64,000 bases of DNA, taken from positions 4,107,001 through 4,171,000 of the forward strand of contig OZ005620.1 in assembly GCA_963930655.1 (NCBI GenBank), in the 5' to 3' direction. The notes below the pieces were generated by a model that ran no database searches, was not told where the DNA came from, and worked only from the letters and a program-made list of their open reading frames with translations. Below, piece after piece: positions 47,079 to 59,251 of the stretch (positions are counted from its first letter, which is position 1; every line of letters starts with the position of its first letter). Source of the DNA: Myrica gale. Its lineage: Eukaryota; Streptophyta; Magnoliopsida; Fagales; Myricaceae. Position numbers and translations under genes: made by a program.

Positions 47079-48335
47079 CTAAAGATTGGAACAGGTGAGA
47101 AAGAAAAGAGTGCCCGAGTAGTTTCCTCCCACAGGTAAGTGCCCATAAGAAAAGTGATTCCGTGGATTTAACATTTGAAGGGTAACAAGAAAAAAAAAAG
47201 AATACAGAAAAGGACCTAATGATGATTGATTGATTAATCTGCCATCTGGTTTTGCCACCGGGAATGGTAGTACAACAATTGTAGTATTTGCTACGTTTCA
47301 TGGCTTATAGCATTTTAACACGCTAATTGAAGCATTTGTTTTATTACAAGACCAACCCCGGACATGTATCACAGTCCCTTATCAGTCCCTGTCTTCTTTA
47401 ATCGATACTCTTATTCTTCTAGCTATTTAGGTACGCGGTTGAAAAATCTCTGTCAGATGGAGATAGCCCAACTTGTGCCAGCATTTCCCTGTCTTGGAAA
47501 CAAGACCAATTCCTCCCACCCTGCTCCTCTCATTTCTGATCTAAATGGTGGCCGACGTTTTAGACTTTGACCCCATGGTGAACCTTCAAGGTATGAAGGA
47601 CTAGATGCAAAATTTTCTGCATAAGCCCACTAATCCAACTCGTCATATCAGGAAAATTAGAGATACTTTCCTAAAAATTACCTTCTTTAAAAAAAAATCA
47701 GTGTGTGTGAGAGGGAAAGAGAGACAGACCGACGGATCTAAAGAGAATGGCTCTAAGCTACGTGATTTGTGTCGAGACAAGCTCATGCATAGATGTTGTG
47801 CACGTGATCATAAAATAGCCCCAACCCGAACGAGCCTTACATGGGATCAGATTCCGGTCAAACCCATTGTAAATGTACGTGAGTCTATGCCAAAACTTCG
47901 CTGATCCAAAAACTATATGGTAGCTGATGGAAAATTTGCAAGCTCTTTGTAGTTCCAAGCATATTATTCAGCACAATCTTGGTAAATTGTATGAGAAGTT
48001 GACAATGCATTCACACAAGAGTGAGAGCTCAATTAGCCCAAGGAGACCGAAGTATAAGCAGTCTCAAGAGGAGTATTTTACTGTGAGAAATGTATGAAGT
48101 GGAAAGAAAAAAGGACTCTTCCTTAAAGGAGTCAAATCCTGACATGTTTTCAATCTCACGTGGGCTTGAAGCCTTGAACACAACTTGGTTTGAGTATCTT
48201 TGATAGCCTGTGTGGAAGGACTGACCGTTCAGCTGTTGCGTTCAAACCTCTCGAAATCTCCCGCCAGCTTTTCCATCATTCCTTCCTAATTCTTGCTTCA
48301 AGATGCAGAAACTAGAAGAGAAAAAATTGTAAATA

Positions 48336-48386
<51 letters not shown>

Positions 48387-48557
48387 AGAATATCAGATGG
48401 GATGAAAATATCACATGAAACATCCAACAACCAGTAGGTGAGACATCTTGAGGCATATTCACTTTCAATTAGTACCTCGTTTCCTTTTTAAAACATTAGC
48501 ACACCAAATAATTCTGAGTTCTTCAGGAGAAGCTTGTGATCTGGTGAATTTCAGGCC
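47079..48557. other. Interval between the COBL4 pseudogene and the COBL4 gene, including promoter
   Basis: No gene seen. Holds a (GA)n microsatellite at 48342-48384 about 175 bases upstream of the predicted COBL4 start codon; GA/CT tracts are common in plant core promoters and leaders. Short ORFs such as plus 47364-47570 and 47605-47904 show nothing recognisable. GTGAATTTCAG just before the predicted start could be a splice acceptor of an upstream untranslated exon. Confidence 0.4.
48342..48384. repeat. (GA)n microsatellite upstream of COBL4
   Basis: About 21 uninterrupted GA dinucleotides, likely variable in length between individuals. It lies in the presumed promoter or leader of the COBL4-like gene. 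Confidence 0.95.
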
Positions 48558-50931
48558 ATGGGATCCAACAACTATGCCAACCCCGTTCAGGAAATCCTCC
48601 ATGAGTCCAAAGGCTATTACCAGGGATGGCAATGTAACGTGGTTCAAGAGCTAAAGTTCAAACTCTTGGCTGCTCTATATGTCTTGATATTCTCCCATGC
48701 AAGTAAATTCTACATTCCAAACTTGGACAAATAGATCTGTATTCCATTAACCTCTTCCTTGCGTATTTTTTATCTTCTGCGCTTCTGTGTTTGTGATTCC
48801 AGCGGCATATGATCCACTGGATCCAACTGGAAACATAACAATCAAATGGGATGTAATGTCTTGGACAGCAGATGGTTATGTGGTGAGTACCTTTCAATGC
48901 CATTATTATATTTTCACTAGCAGGTTTAATAACATGCCATGAATAATTGAACAGACTACATGGTTGCTGATAGGAATGTTAGTTGATGTAGAACTTGCCT
49001 GGGGAGCTTTTCCTTTTCTTCCTGTAAAACTTACTATAAATGCTGCTGTGCAGTGGAATATGAAATTTCTTGAATTTAATAACACGTTAACTTCTCTGGC
49101 TGATTTATCAAATTTTTACCAGGATAGTCCAACTATTTCAGAGAAAAACAAATACACAGTGAATCCCATAAACAAGGAGCCTGAATTTAAGCCACCATGA
49201 GAATTTACTGCTGTTGCAAATATTCACTTTGGAAGAGAAACAAAAAACACATTTCCTTTCATTTTCAAAGAATCAAAGATATATATCTACAAAGAGAGAA
49301 TGAAACCCAATTAGGGAAGATTTATCAACAGCACAAATCTTTCCGTTTTGAGCGATAATTGTTTGATATTTGTCTCTTTCAATGAATTTATGCCAGGCTG
49401 CAGTGACAATGAACAACTTTCAAATGTATCGAGGCATCATGAGCCCCGGCTGGACTCTAGGATGGAACTGGGCTAAGAAAGAAGTAATCTGGTCGATGGT
49501 TGGAGCTCAAACCACAGAGCAAGGGGACTGCTCCAAGTTCAAAGGAAACGTACCTCACTGCTGTAAAAAAGATCCTACAGTTGTTGACTTGCTCCCTGGA
49601 GTTCCTTACAATCAACAGTTCTCCAATTGCTGCAAGGGTGGCGTGTTGGCATCTTGGGGACAGGATCCCATAGGGTCAGTCTCGGCCTTCCAGGTGAGCG
49701 TCGGGGTTGCTGGAACATCTAACAAAACAGTGAAGTTGCCCAAGAATTTCACTTTGCTTGGTCCAGGACCAGGGTACACTTGTGGCCCTGCAAGGGTAGT
49801 GCCATCCACAGTGTTCCTGACACCCGACCGCAGGCGGAAGACTCAAGCACTTAGTGAGTTTGTATTCCTTCAGCTAAGATCTTATTAAACAGATACTAAT
49901 GAAACTTTGATAACAGTCATCACATCATTTGGAGTGATTTTGTGTGCAGTGACATGGAATGTGACATGCACTTACTCGCAGTTTCTTGCCTCAAAGAATC
50001 CTAGCTGCTGTGTTTCCTTTTCATCCTTCTACAACGAAACAATCACCCCTTGCCCATCTTGTGCATGTGGTTGTCAGAACAAAAAAAATTGTATCAAGTA
50101 AGCTTCCCATCAGTTCATCATCATGCACAGAGAGACTTACTTGTGGACATACATTATATACAGTGCACGTTTTAGAGAATAGTTAAGGATGTTTCTGAAC
50201 TTGGGGAGTGTCCTCTCATTATTTAATCCTGGAAATACAGGAGCAATTCAAAGCTGCTACACAAGGCAGGAATGAACACTCCTAGAAAGGATAATACGCC
50301 ATTGCTACAATGCACACATCATATGTGCCCTATACGGGTGCACTGGCATGTGAAGCTCAACTATAGGGACTATTGGCGTGTGAAGATTGCCGTCACTAAT
50401 TTTAACTATCGGTTGAACTACACTCAGTGGACACTTGTGGCGCAGCATCCCAATCTCAACAATGTCACGCAAGTGTTTAGCTTTGATTACAAGCCTCTTG
50501 TCCCCTATGAATCTATAAGTGAGTTTCTAAACGCATAAAAGCATATCCAATGTGAATTTATACAAACTCACACAAACACAGATCTTTAGCCGGTATTGGA
50601 GTTCCAGAGATCGAGTTCAAACTAACATGTAAACCCATGCATTGCAGATGATACTGGTATGTTCTATGGGATGAAGTTCTACAATGACCTATTAATGGAG
50701 GCTGGCCCCCAAGGAAATGTCCAGTCTGAAGTACTTCTCCAGAAGGACAAGAACACGTTTACTTTCAAGCATGGATGGGCATTTCCTCGTAAAGTTTACT
50801 TCAATGGCGATGAATGTATGCTTCCCCCGCCCGACACATACCCATTCCTGTCAAACTCTGCTTATGCAAATCCAATTGCAATTTCATCAGTGGCAGCCTC
50901 CCTTTTCTTGATATTATTGTCCGCATGGTGA
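48558..50931 (+). CDS. COBL4: COBRA-like protein, COBL4/IRX6 (BC1) type
   Basis: Extracellular GPI-anchored protein needed for cellulose assembly in secondary walls. Six exons: 48558-48702, 48803-48882, 49397-49853, 49950-50097, 50241-50518, 50648-50931 (1,392 nt, 463 aa), GT-AG and in frame. Contains ATAYDPLDPTGNITIKWDVMSW, the cellulose-binding-like N-terminal part, the cysteine-rich CCVSFSSFYNETITPCPSCACGCQ region and a hydrophobic C-terminal tail (PIAISSVAASLFLILLSAW) for GPI attachment after a small-residue stretch near NSAYAN. GVPYNQQFSNCCKGGV, NTP(R/K)KDNTPLLQC and NDTGMFYG identify the COBL4 branch rather than COBRA itself. Odd point: the signal-like segment KLLAALYVLIFSHA is preceded by 34 mostly polar residues from the only in-frame ATG, whereas family members start directly at the signal peptide. 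The true start may lie in an unseen exon or have been lost. Confidence 0.9.
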
Positions 50932-51718
50932 TCACACTCCTATGTGGGGATAGATGCAATCCTCGAGATTCAGAAAGCGGATGAAAGCAAGTGGTCCTGA
51001 GGCGGGGTTATCACTCACAAGTCTCAACAGGTACATATATCCTAGAAGATATGGCCAATGCTTGGTTATGTAGTACACATTTTCGCCTGCATAAAAGAGC
51101 TTATCACATTTTGACAAAATCTTTCTTTCCCAGTTTGTCTCCTCTTCTTCATAAACTATAAACAGTTTTTATCTGCTGTTATTTTCTTCCATGTAATATG
51201 ATATCTGTTAATGCACTTGGAACTTGGTAATGGGTATGGATGCCACGATGAAAGTACCTTTTTTTTTTAATCAGAACCTCAAATCTTATGCAAACAAAAC
51301 ACAACAAAATTCTAGGGGGGAGCTGAGAACATATCTTATTCAAACAAAATAAATATCGACGGTTACCTCTTCGACAAATTCTTTATTACAGAGCTGAGAA
51401 CATATTTTTGTGGCTTTTCAATAAACAATATGTCAATTCTATAATACAAATAATTGTACAAGACCAAGCTAAATCTAAACAAAAATGGTAGTAAAGTCTA
51501 ATCCCCAATACATAAAACAGATAGAAGAGCGGAACTTTGCAGTGAAAAGCCATACAGCTGAACCCCACTTGTATTGCTTGAACTTGGAGAACCAACATAT
51601 TCAACCCTATCAGCTGGACTGCCATAAGCTTTGCTGCAATCCCCAATCCATACCATTTGGAACATTCTAAAATATTGAAGAACAGAAAGCATTTGTAGTT
51701 TTCCCCAGGCATATCGCA
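50932..51718. other. Convergent 3' ends of COBL4 and COBRA
   Basis: The two functional COBRA-family genes face each other tail to tail with less than 0.8 kb between stop codons. The interval must hold both 3' UTRs and polyadenylation signals. No other feature was recognised; overlapping ORFs on the minus strand here are not supported. Confidence 0.5.
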
Positions 51719-54700
51719 CTATGCAGTAGCCAATAAGAATACTAAAGAAGCCAAGATGCCAAAGGCTGGACGAAGGAGCGAAGTAACTGGGCGGAAACCG
51801 GCATTTGGCAGCCATGGGTATGCATCTGGGGGTGGCATGACACAATTATCTCCATTGAAATAAATTCTTCGTGGGAAAGCCCATCCCTTTTCGAAAGAAA
51901 AGGTTGATTGGTCCTTGCGGAAAAGGAGCTCTGACTGCGCATTCCCATAAGGACCAGCTTGCATGAGCAAATCATTGTAAAACTTGACTCCCCATAACAT
52001 GGCAGTATCATCTGCAAAACAAAAGGTCATATCCCCAAACACATGAGAAATGCATTATCCTAATGATCCCAGGGTGATTGTACACAACTAGGTTTTGGGA
52101 AGCTATAACTTACTTAAGCCTGCATAAGGATTCAAGGACTTGTAATTAAAGCTGAAAACCTCGGTAAGATTATCAAAGTTGGGGTGTTGCACAACAAGAG
52201 TCCATAGTGTGTAGTTCATCCTGTAATTGAAATTCGTGATTGTGACCTTCACCCTCCAATACTCCTTGTAATTGAGTTTAACATGCCAATGGATTCGGAT
52301 AGGACACATATGGCTGGTGCACTGGACCAGAGGCGTATTACTAGATTTTCCAAGACCTGATACTGCTGAAGCTAAATATGGGGACTCTGGACTGTAAGCA
52401 TCACAGAAGGGGTAAAAACGATCAACAAGCAAAGCCAGACAAGGAGAAAATTTTGAGATAGAGATGGAAATTAGAAAGAAAATAAAAAGCAGCTTTAAAA
52501 ATCAACAAAAAGATAAAAGAGTCTTACTTTACACAGCTCCCAGGATTCGTTATATTGTTTTGACAACCACAGGTGCAGGTTGGGCAATTCACTATTGTGT
52601 CATTATAGAATGAGGAAAGAGAAACACAACAGGTGGGTGTCTTCTGAGCAAGGAATTGCGAATATGTGCAAGTAACATTCCAGGTCACTACCACAAGAGA
52701 TGCACAGCACAGTGAGCTAAACATTGATTACACCACTGAAAAGAAATAAGCTTTCAACTTAATTGTATCTTAATTCAACTTTTGGTCCATGGTGCAGGGC
52801 GTGAAAGAGCCAGGCGTCCAAATATAGACATAAGTTCAAAAAGACAAGTACCATAATCAAGGCAATCTTCGGTTTAGTTTTTTGTTTGTGTGTGTGTGTG
52901 TGGGGGGGGGGGGGGAAGCCTGGCCTTACTGCAATTTGACGAATGTAGTTGTGTAAACCATGTTTCTTGAGAATTGCACATGAACAAAAGATGTGTGCTA
53001 TCATCTAGATACTGGCTTAAAACAGAATATCACGGGTACTGGCTAACTGCATCTATTAATTACTGAAGGCTTCAACAGCTGGTAACTTACTCAAAGCTTG
53101 AGTGACTCTCCTTTTATCTGCTGTCACAAATTTACTTGGTCTCACAATCTTTGCCGGCCCACAAGTATATCCCGGCCCTGGAGCTTTCAAGGTGAAGTTC
53201 TTAGGTAATCTGACGGTTTTGTTAGTTGTTCCTGCAGCACCCACACTGACCTGGAAGGAACTTGCTGCATTGGCTGGATCCTGGACCCATGAGCTTATTA
53301 CTCCCGCTTTGCAGCAATTAGCAATCTGCTGGTTGTATGGAGTCCCTGGCAATAAATCCACGACCGTTGGGTCCTTCCTGCAGCAATGAGGAGTGTTCCC
53401 TTTAAATCTCGAACAATCTCCTTGATCTGTTGTTTGGGCCCCCATCATGCTCCAAATTACTTCTTTCTTTGCCCACGTCCACCCTAATGACCACCCTGGT
53501 GCTTGAATATGACGATATTGCTGGAAGTTATATATTGTAACAACAGCCTGCCCAATCAAAAGAGAATGATACTTTTGTATGGTTGCCTCAAGTCCTAGTG
53601 AACACCATATTTGAAAAGAAAGTAAACATTAACTAATGGGATTTAGGCACTGGTGTTAGATGTAATGAAGCACAGTTGGAGCTTTCACATAGCCACTGGT
53701 GTTATATGCTTCAGTCCTAAGGGGATTTAGTCCCAAGGGGAGGCTTGGGTCTAAGCGAGGCTTTGGCTCTCCATCGTTCTCCCATAAAGGGTAATTTTGG
53801 TAGTTCTTCGGTCCAAGCAGGGGATTTGGCATGTAGTTGGTTCCCCTGTAAAGGATAGCTTGGTTCTCCAAAGAACAACAAAATTTCATGTATTAGGTTT
53901 TTGAGAGTGCATTCAGTATGTGAGAGTTTGTTATGAGTTCATTAATCTATGTCATTGATAATGGATTTTGGTTTGTGTTTGCAGCAAATGTAGACATAAA
54001 TTTGGCTGGACCAGGTTAAAATTTTAAAAGTCGCCATATGTGTTATGCTTTCACTAGCCCCAAACTCTTTCAAGCTGGTACCAGTTACAAACAAGTATAT
54101 TATTCGAAAATTCAAGAAAAGGGATGAAGTGTCTTGAATATGATCCCTTGGAGCACTAGCATAAATGGGAGAAACAACCAAAACAAGCACTCCTACTGTA
54201 CATTTCATATCACTTACAACATAGCCATCTGGTGTCCAACTCATTACATCCCATTTGATTGTGATATTTCCAGTCGGATCAAGTGGATCATAGGCTTCTG
54301 CAGAAACATTAAGGACAAAAGAGTTAAAACTTGAATTCTTAAAAGAGTATCCACATAGTACCTTCCCTGCTAGACCCGAACTCAATTTCCTTCCCATGAA
54401 GCTTACCAAACAATTTCATAAGTCCAAAACACGTACGTGGATCTTTGCAATTGTCTGTTTTTGCTATTTATGAGATAGCACCATAGCATTAAAGCAGAAA
54501 TGGAATTTTGTACCTTGTTTCCCCTCCAGAAATTAAAGATGCATGCATTTGCTAGTCCAATTAATTCATCAAACACATCAGAACTTTTGTTCTTCTCAAG
54601 GTGAGTTTTATTTCAACTCCATATAACAGGAAACCTGGGATTTAAATAAAAAAAATCCCACACCTTGATTATTTAAGAAATCGCGGTTGTTCCATACTCA

Positions 54701-55393
54701 GATAGTCCTTTTGTGATTTTTTTTTTCCCGCTTCTTCTTTTCATGAATCGTTTCTTTTCTTTTAACTTTATCTTTTATTTTCAGCATCACTATAACTTTC
54801 CAACTGCTAATCTGCCAGACCTCTTCTAACCAAGCCCCTCCCCCTCGGCGAAAGAGAAGAAGAAACTACTCCCTGTTCCTCATGAGAAAACCAGTTTGCA
54901 ATTACCAATACCTACCTAATTTATTTTACTCCACACCCAATTTAACTGAATCAATGGAAAAAGAATTAGAAATTGAATAGTTGAAGTCTTCATGACTCGC
55001 TATATCAGAAAAGAGTCATTTTGATACTACAAGTCCAAACTAGTAGAGCTATTATTGAACACTCTTTTCTGTAATTCTCTCCAAAATCTACGAACAGAAG
55101 AAGAACATATCAAATCCCGCCACAAGTTTTCTCTACCAGTCAATCAATGATATATTAAGCAAAATTCCTGAAAAATAGGACGGATCTCAGATACTTAACC
55201 ACTGCCCAGACACAGGATACAACGATAATGCTTCCAATGCAGTAAATTGGTAAACATGGCAAATAAAGCAATCATCTTGGGGGAACTAACCTGTAGAAAA
55301 AAAACTGGAGCAAGAAAACAACAACACAAGCAGAACAGTAAAGCTGCTGAGCTTTGCAATTGATCCAGAAGCTGACAAGGAGAGAGACCCCAT
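51719..55393 (-). CDS. COB: COBRA (COB), GPI-anchored regulator of cellulose orientation
   Basis: COBRA guides oriented cell expansion and cellulose microfibril deposition at the plasma membrane and wall. Six exons on the minus strand: 55393-55291, 54297-54218, 53547-53091, 52687-52528, 52391-52114, 52011-51719 (1,371 nt, 456 aa, the size of Arabidopsis COB), all GT-AG and in frame. The signal peptide MGSLSLSASG...FTVLLVLLFSCSSFFST leads into EAYDPLDPTGNITIKWDVMSWTPDGYV. TYSQFLAQKTPTCCVSLSSFYNDTIVNCPTC is the CCVS region; NDTAMLWGVKFYNDLL and FPRRIYFNGDNCVMPPPDAYPWLPN precede a hydrophobic tail for GPI attachment. These phrases match COBRA itself rather than COBL4. Exons 2, 3 and 5 (80, 457, 278 nt) are identical in length to those of the COBL4-like neighbour, showing common origin. 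No lesion seen. Confidence 0.95.
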
Positions 55394-56204
55394 CTCTTGG
55401 TGCAGATATTGTTACTGAATGTGATGTTAAACTCTGCCTCAGCTCAAGATCTGCACAGGAAATCGAGAGAGAGAGGGAGATGTGGATGTTGGGAGTGCCC
55501 TTCTCTGCTTTCACATGGGAAGTGGGCTTTGGGGAGCTAAAGTGGACTTATTACTGTTCTGGAAACAGAAAAACTTCCGTTGCATCAATGTCACATTACA
55601 ATTATACCCTACAATTCCAGTGATTTTTATATTGACGAAGACATAAATATTGGATGTTTTTTATTTATTTATGGTCTAGATCTTAAGAATTATATGGATC
55701 ATCTCCAACAATAATACTTTGGTTTTCCTTTATTTTTCATGGCAAACATTTGAAGCATTAAAAACGTGTAAATACATACTGATGGTCGGGGATACTTTTG
55801 GAATGACAGGAATATATTTGCCGTGTTGATAAACAAAGATCAACGCGGATCGTGGAACAGCAAAGGTTGTGGGGCCCACAGAGCATCCTCCTCCAGCTCC
55901 TTCTCTTATTCGTCTGTCGGTGGACAGAGGAATTCAAGCACCGGGAAAGAGAGGCAAATAAACTTCCAGATTAAGACAATATAATTATTATATTATTTTT
56001 AACCAATTATTTGGACCCTCTTTCTCACCAAATCGGTGACCGCTCTCTCAATTAATTTATCATATTTTCTAAGGTTTTTTTATTAACCACATATTCTGTG
56101 AGGATTAATCGCACCGACAAACCATTATGCCTACTTTTTCTAAAAAGGTCTAGTCAGCTAGTGGGTATGTGTAAATACGTTTTCACCTGCTATTATACTT
56201 TTTA
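55394..56204 (-). promoter_or_regulatory. 5' flank of COBRA
   Basis: Upstream of the COBRA ATG on the minus strand. 55455-55480 is GAGAGA-rich on the plus strand, so CT-rich on the gene's strand, as in many plant leaders. Nothing further could be defined. The far end abuts a Mutator-like element. Confidence 0.4.
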
Positions 56205-58020
56205 GGCTAAATTACTTTTCCAGTGGCAGGGTTTGACGTTTTTCCCGATTACTCCCAAATGTATTTTTTGTCTTACCGGTAATCCTAGAGTTTGTAAAAA
56301 TTTTCAACTTGGTCCTACACTTAGATAACAAACGAAATTTGCACACACGGTTGACGACAATCACGTCATATCCAATATTGTCGTGACACCTGTTAAAATA
56401 TCTCTCGCTACCAGTATGTCATTCCACGTTAGATTAAACAATCCACGTCAGTTGTTAGTTGGTTCGACCCCTCTAACATCCAAACCAACCATTACAGCTG
56501 AAAGGGAGAAATCCCCAAATTCGAAAGCCTTCTGAGCCTCAAGAACCCTAAGTAGTTTTATTCCCCAAATTAGATTCCCCGCATCAAGAACCCTAAGTCG
56601 TCTTCCCACATTCTCTCGTGATGTCTAGGAGAGCAGCATACTCTTCCTCTGTGAGCGACGGAAGCCATGGTGGAATGGCATCGGTGGAGCTGGAGGTGGA
56701 CGCCGAGTCATGTATGTGCTTCTGCGGGCTGAAGGCAAGGACCAAGACAAGCAAGACGGAGGGGAACCCAGGCAGGAGATTCTTCGGCTGCCCTCGATAT
56801 TCAAATAGTAGTTCGGTAAGTTCTTCAAATCCAAACTACAACCAAATAGCTTTTTCCTGTTGGTGTCCTTGAATGTTGAAAATTCTTAACCAGGATTATC
56901 TTCAGGTTCCCTCGATTATTTATCACCATAACATAATCTATTCGTTATGTTTATGTGTAACAGGTTTTCGACTTTGAATATCCAATGGAGACTTAACTGT
57001 AACTTCTATTATAATTGGTGATATGTGCTTCTTCATTGATATCCATTGATTTTCCCTCCATGGGCTTATTTTCAAGTGGTAACCTAAAACTGAGAAGCTG
57101 AAAGTAGTATACAATTAATCAACTTATTCTTTTTTGCACGATCGAATAGGGTGCACACGTTCAAAATAAATCAAGTCAACTTCCTACAAAAGTACAAAAC
57201 CACAAAGACTGAAGTATGGGTCAAAACATCGATTACAAAACCACAGGGACGATTACATCAGTAAAACCAACAAAAAAATACAAATGTCTAATAGTAGAAA
57301 CTGAATCCAGACAAAAAGGGGGTCACTTTAATAAATAAAACACCTAGCCAAGAGTACCACTTGCTTCGGGAACTTTAGACAATGACATAGTCATCCCCCG
57401 ACAACCTCATATGAACATTATCACAATGCACTTTAAAAGCCTCGTCACTATACACTTTAACTTTAAATAAGCATCACTATACACTGTCCACACCTTCTTC
57501 GATAAACGACAAGAAGTGCAATGTCTATTCCAGAACTTTCTTTGTTGCAGTGCTTTGCGAAATTTTATCCATATGTTAGGGATGGTTCTGTTCGCAAGCT
57601 ACGATTTTATCTGTTTGCGACATTTTTCATCAGATGTTAGGGATGATTATTTTCGCAAGCTAGGGTTATCTTTGTTCCCGAATTTTTTTTAACCAGGTGT
57701 TAATTTGGGGCTTTACATTAGTTTCTTACTCTTCGAATTACCATTTTGGACATGCTTTTGGCGCGGACATCAACTCACGTTTTACACGTTGTTTCCTTGT
57801 CAATTTTTTTAACTGATGTGACATATTTTAACAGGTGTCACGACGTCATTGGATCTGACGTGTTGGTTGTCAGCCACATATGCAAATTCCGTTGGTTATA
57901 TGACGACATGACCAATTTGGGAAAAGTTACAAACCCCAAGGGTACCGGTAGGACAACAAATACCTTATGGACTAATTGGGGAAAAGTCCAAACCTCATAG
58001 ATTGGTGGAGTAATTTAGCC
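56205..58020 (+). mobile_element. Mutator-like element with ~230 bp TIRs carrying a zf-GRF gene fragment
   Basis: Starts GGCTAAATTACTTTTCCA and ends with the inverse (TGGAGTAATTTAGCC). The arms, about 56205-56445 and 57790-58020, align along their length: both contain, in opposite sense, CGTGACACCTGTTAAAATAT and a CCTAC/CTTACCGGTA block. Flanking 9-mers TACTTTTTA and TACTTTGTA agree at eight of nine positions, as expected for Mutator insertions. The interior holds a GRF zinc-finger exon and no MURA-type transposase, so it is either a Pack-MULE that captured a host fragment or a shortened MULE. An imperfect direct repeat of the type ATGTTAGGGATG.TT...TTCGCAAGCTA lies at about 57570-57670. Confidence 0.82.
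56621..56815 (+). CDS. GRF-type zinc-finger fragment inside the Mutator-like element
   Basis: The reading frame MSRRAAYSSSVSDGSHGGM...ESCMCFCGLKARTKTSKTEG..GRRFFGCPRYSN has the CxCG, NPGRRFFGCPRY pattern of the GRF zinc finger (C-x-C...C...C). A second in-frame ATG lies three bases upstream (56618). A donor-like CGGTAAGT follows at 56816. The fourth zinc cysteine and the usual GCGFFEWxD text should be in a following exon, but I could not find it inside the element, so the gene is probably truncated. GRF fingers bind nucleic acid in helicase and nuclease proteins and are frequent in small plant proteins associated with transposons. Expression and function are unknown. Confidence 0.6.
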
Positions 58021-58029
58021 TACTTTGTA

Positions 58030-59251
58030 ATGAACTCTGACTAAATTAGAATTTTGTGATCATGATTCACTCTAATTTTTTTATCTAAATTGTGAGATGA
58101 AATATATATATAGATATATATAACATGTATATTTAATAGTATTTAATACTGTTAATGTAAATTTTTATTAACTTTACTATTGTGTCTATCTTTTTCCGAA
58201 TTGCATCATACACGAGAAAATTACAGAAAATCTTAATTCAAATTTTGATAATACTTAGAAATTTTTAACAACAAGAAACGAGTAATCAAGTTCAACAACA
58301 AGCTTTACAAGGAGTTGTAGAAAACTTTGAAAAGTTTTATGAACAACAAGTTACATATACAATCCATCATAAGGAATATTTAAGGAATGTAAAAAATTCG
58401 AGCAGCCATATGATAACTGATAGTCAACGTAACATTTTTGTTGGGGACAAATTTTGCTTTTAAAGTAATAAAAAATTAAAGTTTCGATAAAATTTATTTT
58501 TAGAGTAAAAGTGTCACATACGCTTTATAATTAGAGACTACAAAATATATTTATCTCTTTGTTTATTTTCGTTAGCTTTTAAATTGTTATGATTGGCTTG
58601 TAAGGTATCTTTCTACTTTTTGTTCAACCATATACTTCTAAGTTTTGTCATCGTTTCCATCATTCTAACCCATGATAACAAATTACAAAATGGTCGTCGT
58701 TAGTTGGGCCATGCAATTATTGTCAATGATCGATGTATTTAACTTCTGATAGGAACAACTGAACTACTGCCAAAGGTTTTAATATATGTTTGTTTGGAGT
58801 TTGATCTGCAAATTCTCAATGACAAGTGGGGTTCCTTACATAAATTTGCCTTTTTTATTGTTTAATTCCGAATAAATAAATTAAGTTGTACTTCCAATTA
58901 ATTGCATTGTGTGACCTTGGCTGCATGATTGCCACCTGATTAACAGTCCAATTTTTTTTTTTAAAAAAGATTAATACTTCTTTTATTTGGGATCTGCTTA
59001 GAGATACGAAGTCATATACTGAAGTAAACGAACACAAGAGACGATGGTATAGACATAGCTGTGTAGGATACAGTTTAGCTCCATATTTTGAATTCAAGAT
59101 CTTTTTAGTTATCTGTTTGAATTGCAGGGTGGAATTGTTAGAGAGAAACACAACTGGTAGACTTCATTGCATGACCTATGCTGCACGTAATTTTATATGA
59201 ACAAATATAGACAACTTTAAATGGTGTAGGGTACGCTACTTGTTGTGTTTA
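58030..59251. other. AT-rich intergenic DNA
   Basis: No gene seen. 58165-58245 resembles, in reverse orientation, the flank of the foldback element near 39889-40060 (TTGTGTCTATCT..., GAAAATTACAGAAAATCTTAAT). ORFs such as minus 58855-59151 have no recognisable content. Confidence 0.4.

Noticed and set aside
51498-51845. Minus-strand ORF of 115 codons overlapping the COBRA last exon
   Set aside because: Different frame from the conserved COBRA C-terminus and no domain.
53102-53389. Plus-strand 95-codon ORF
   Set aside because: Antisense of COBRA exon 3.
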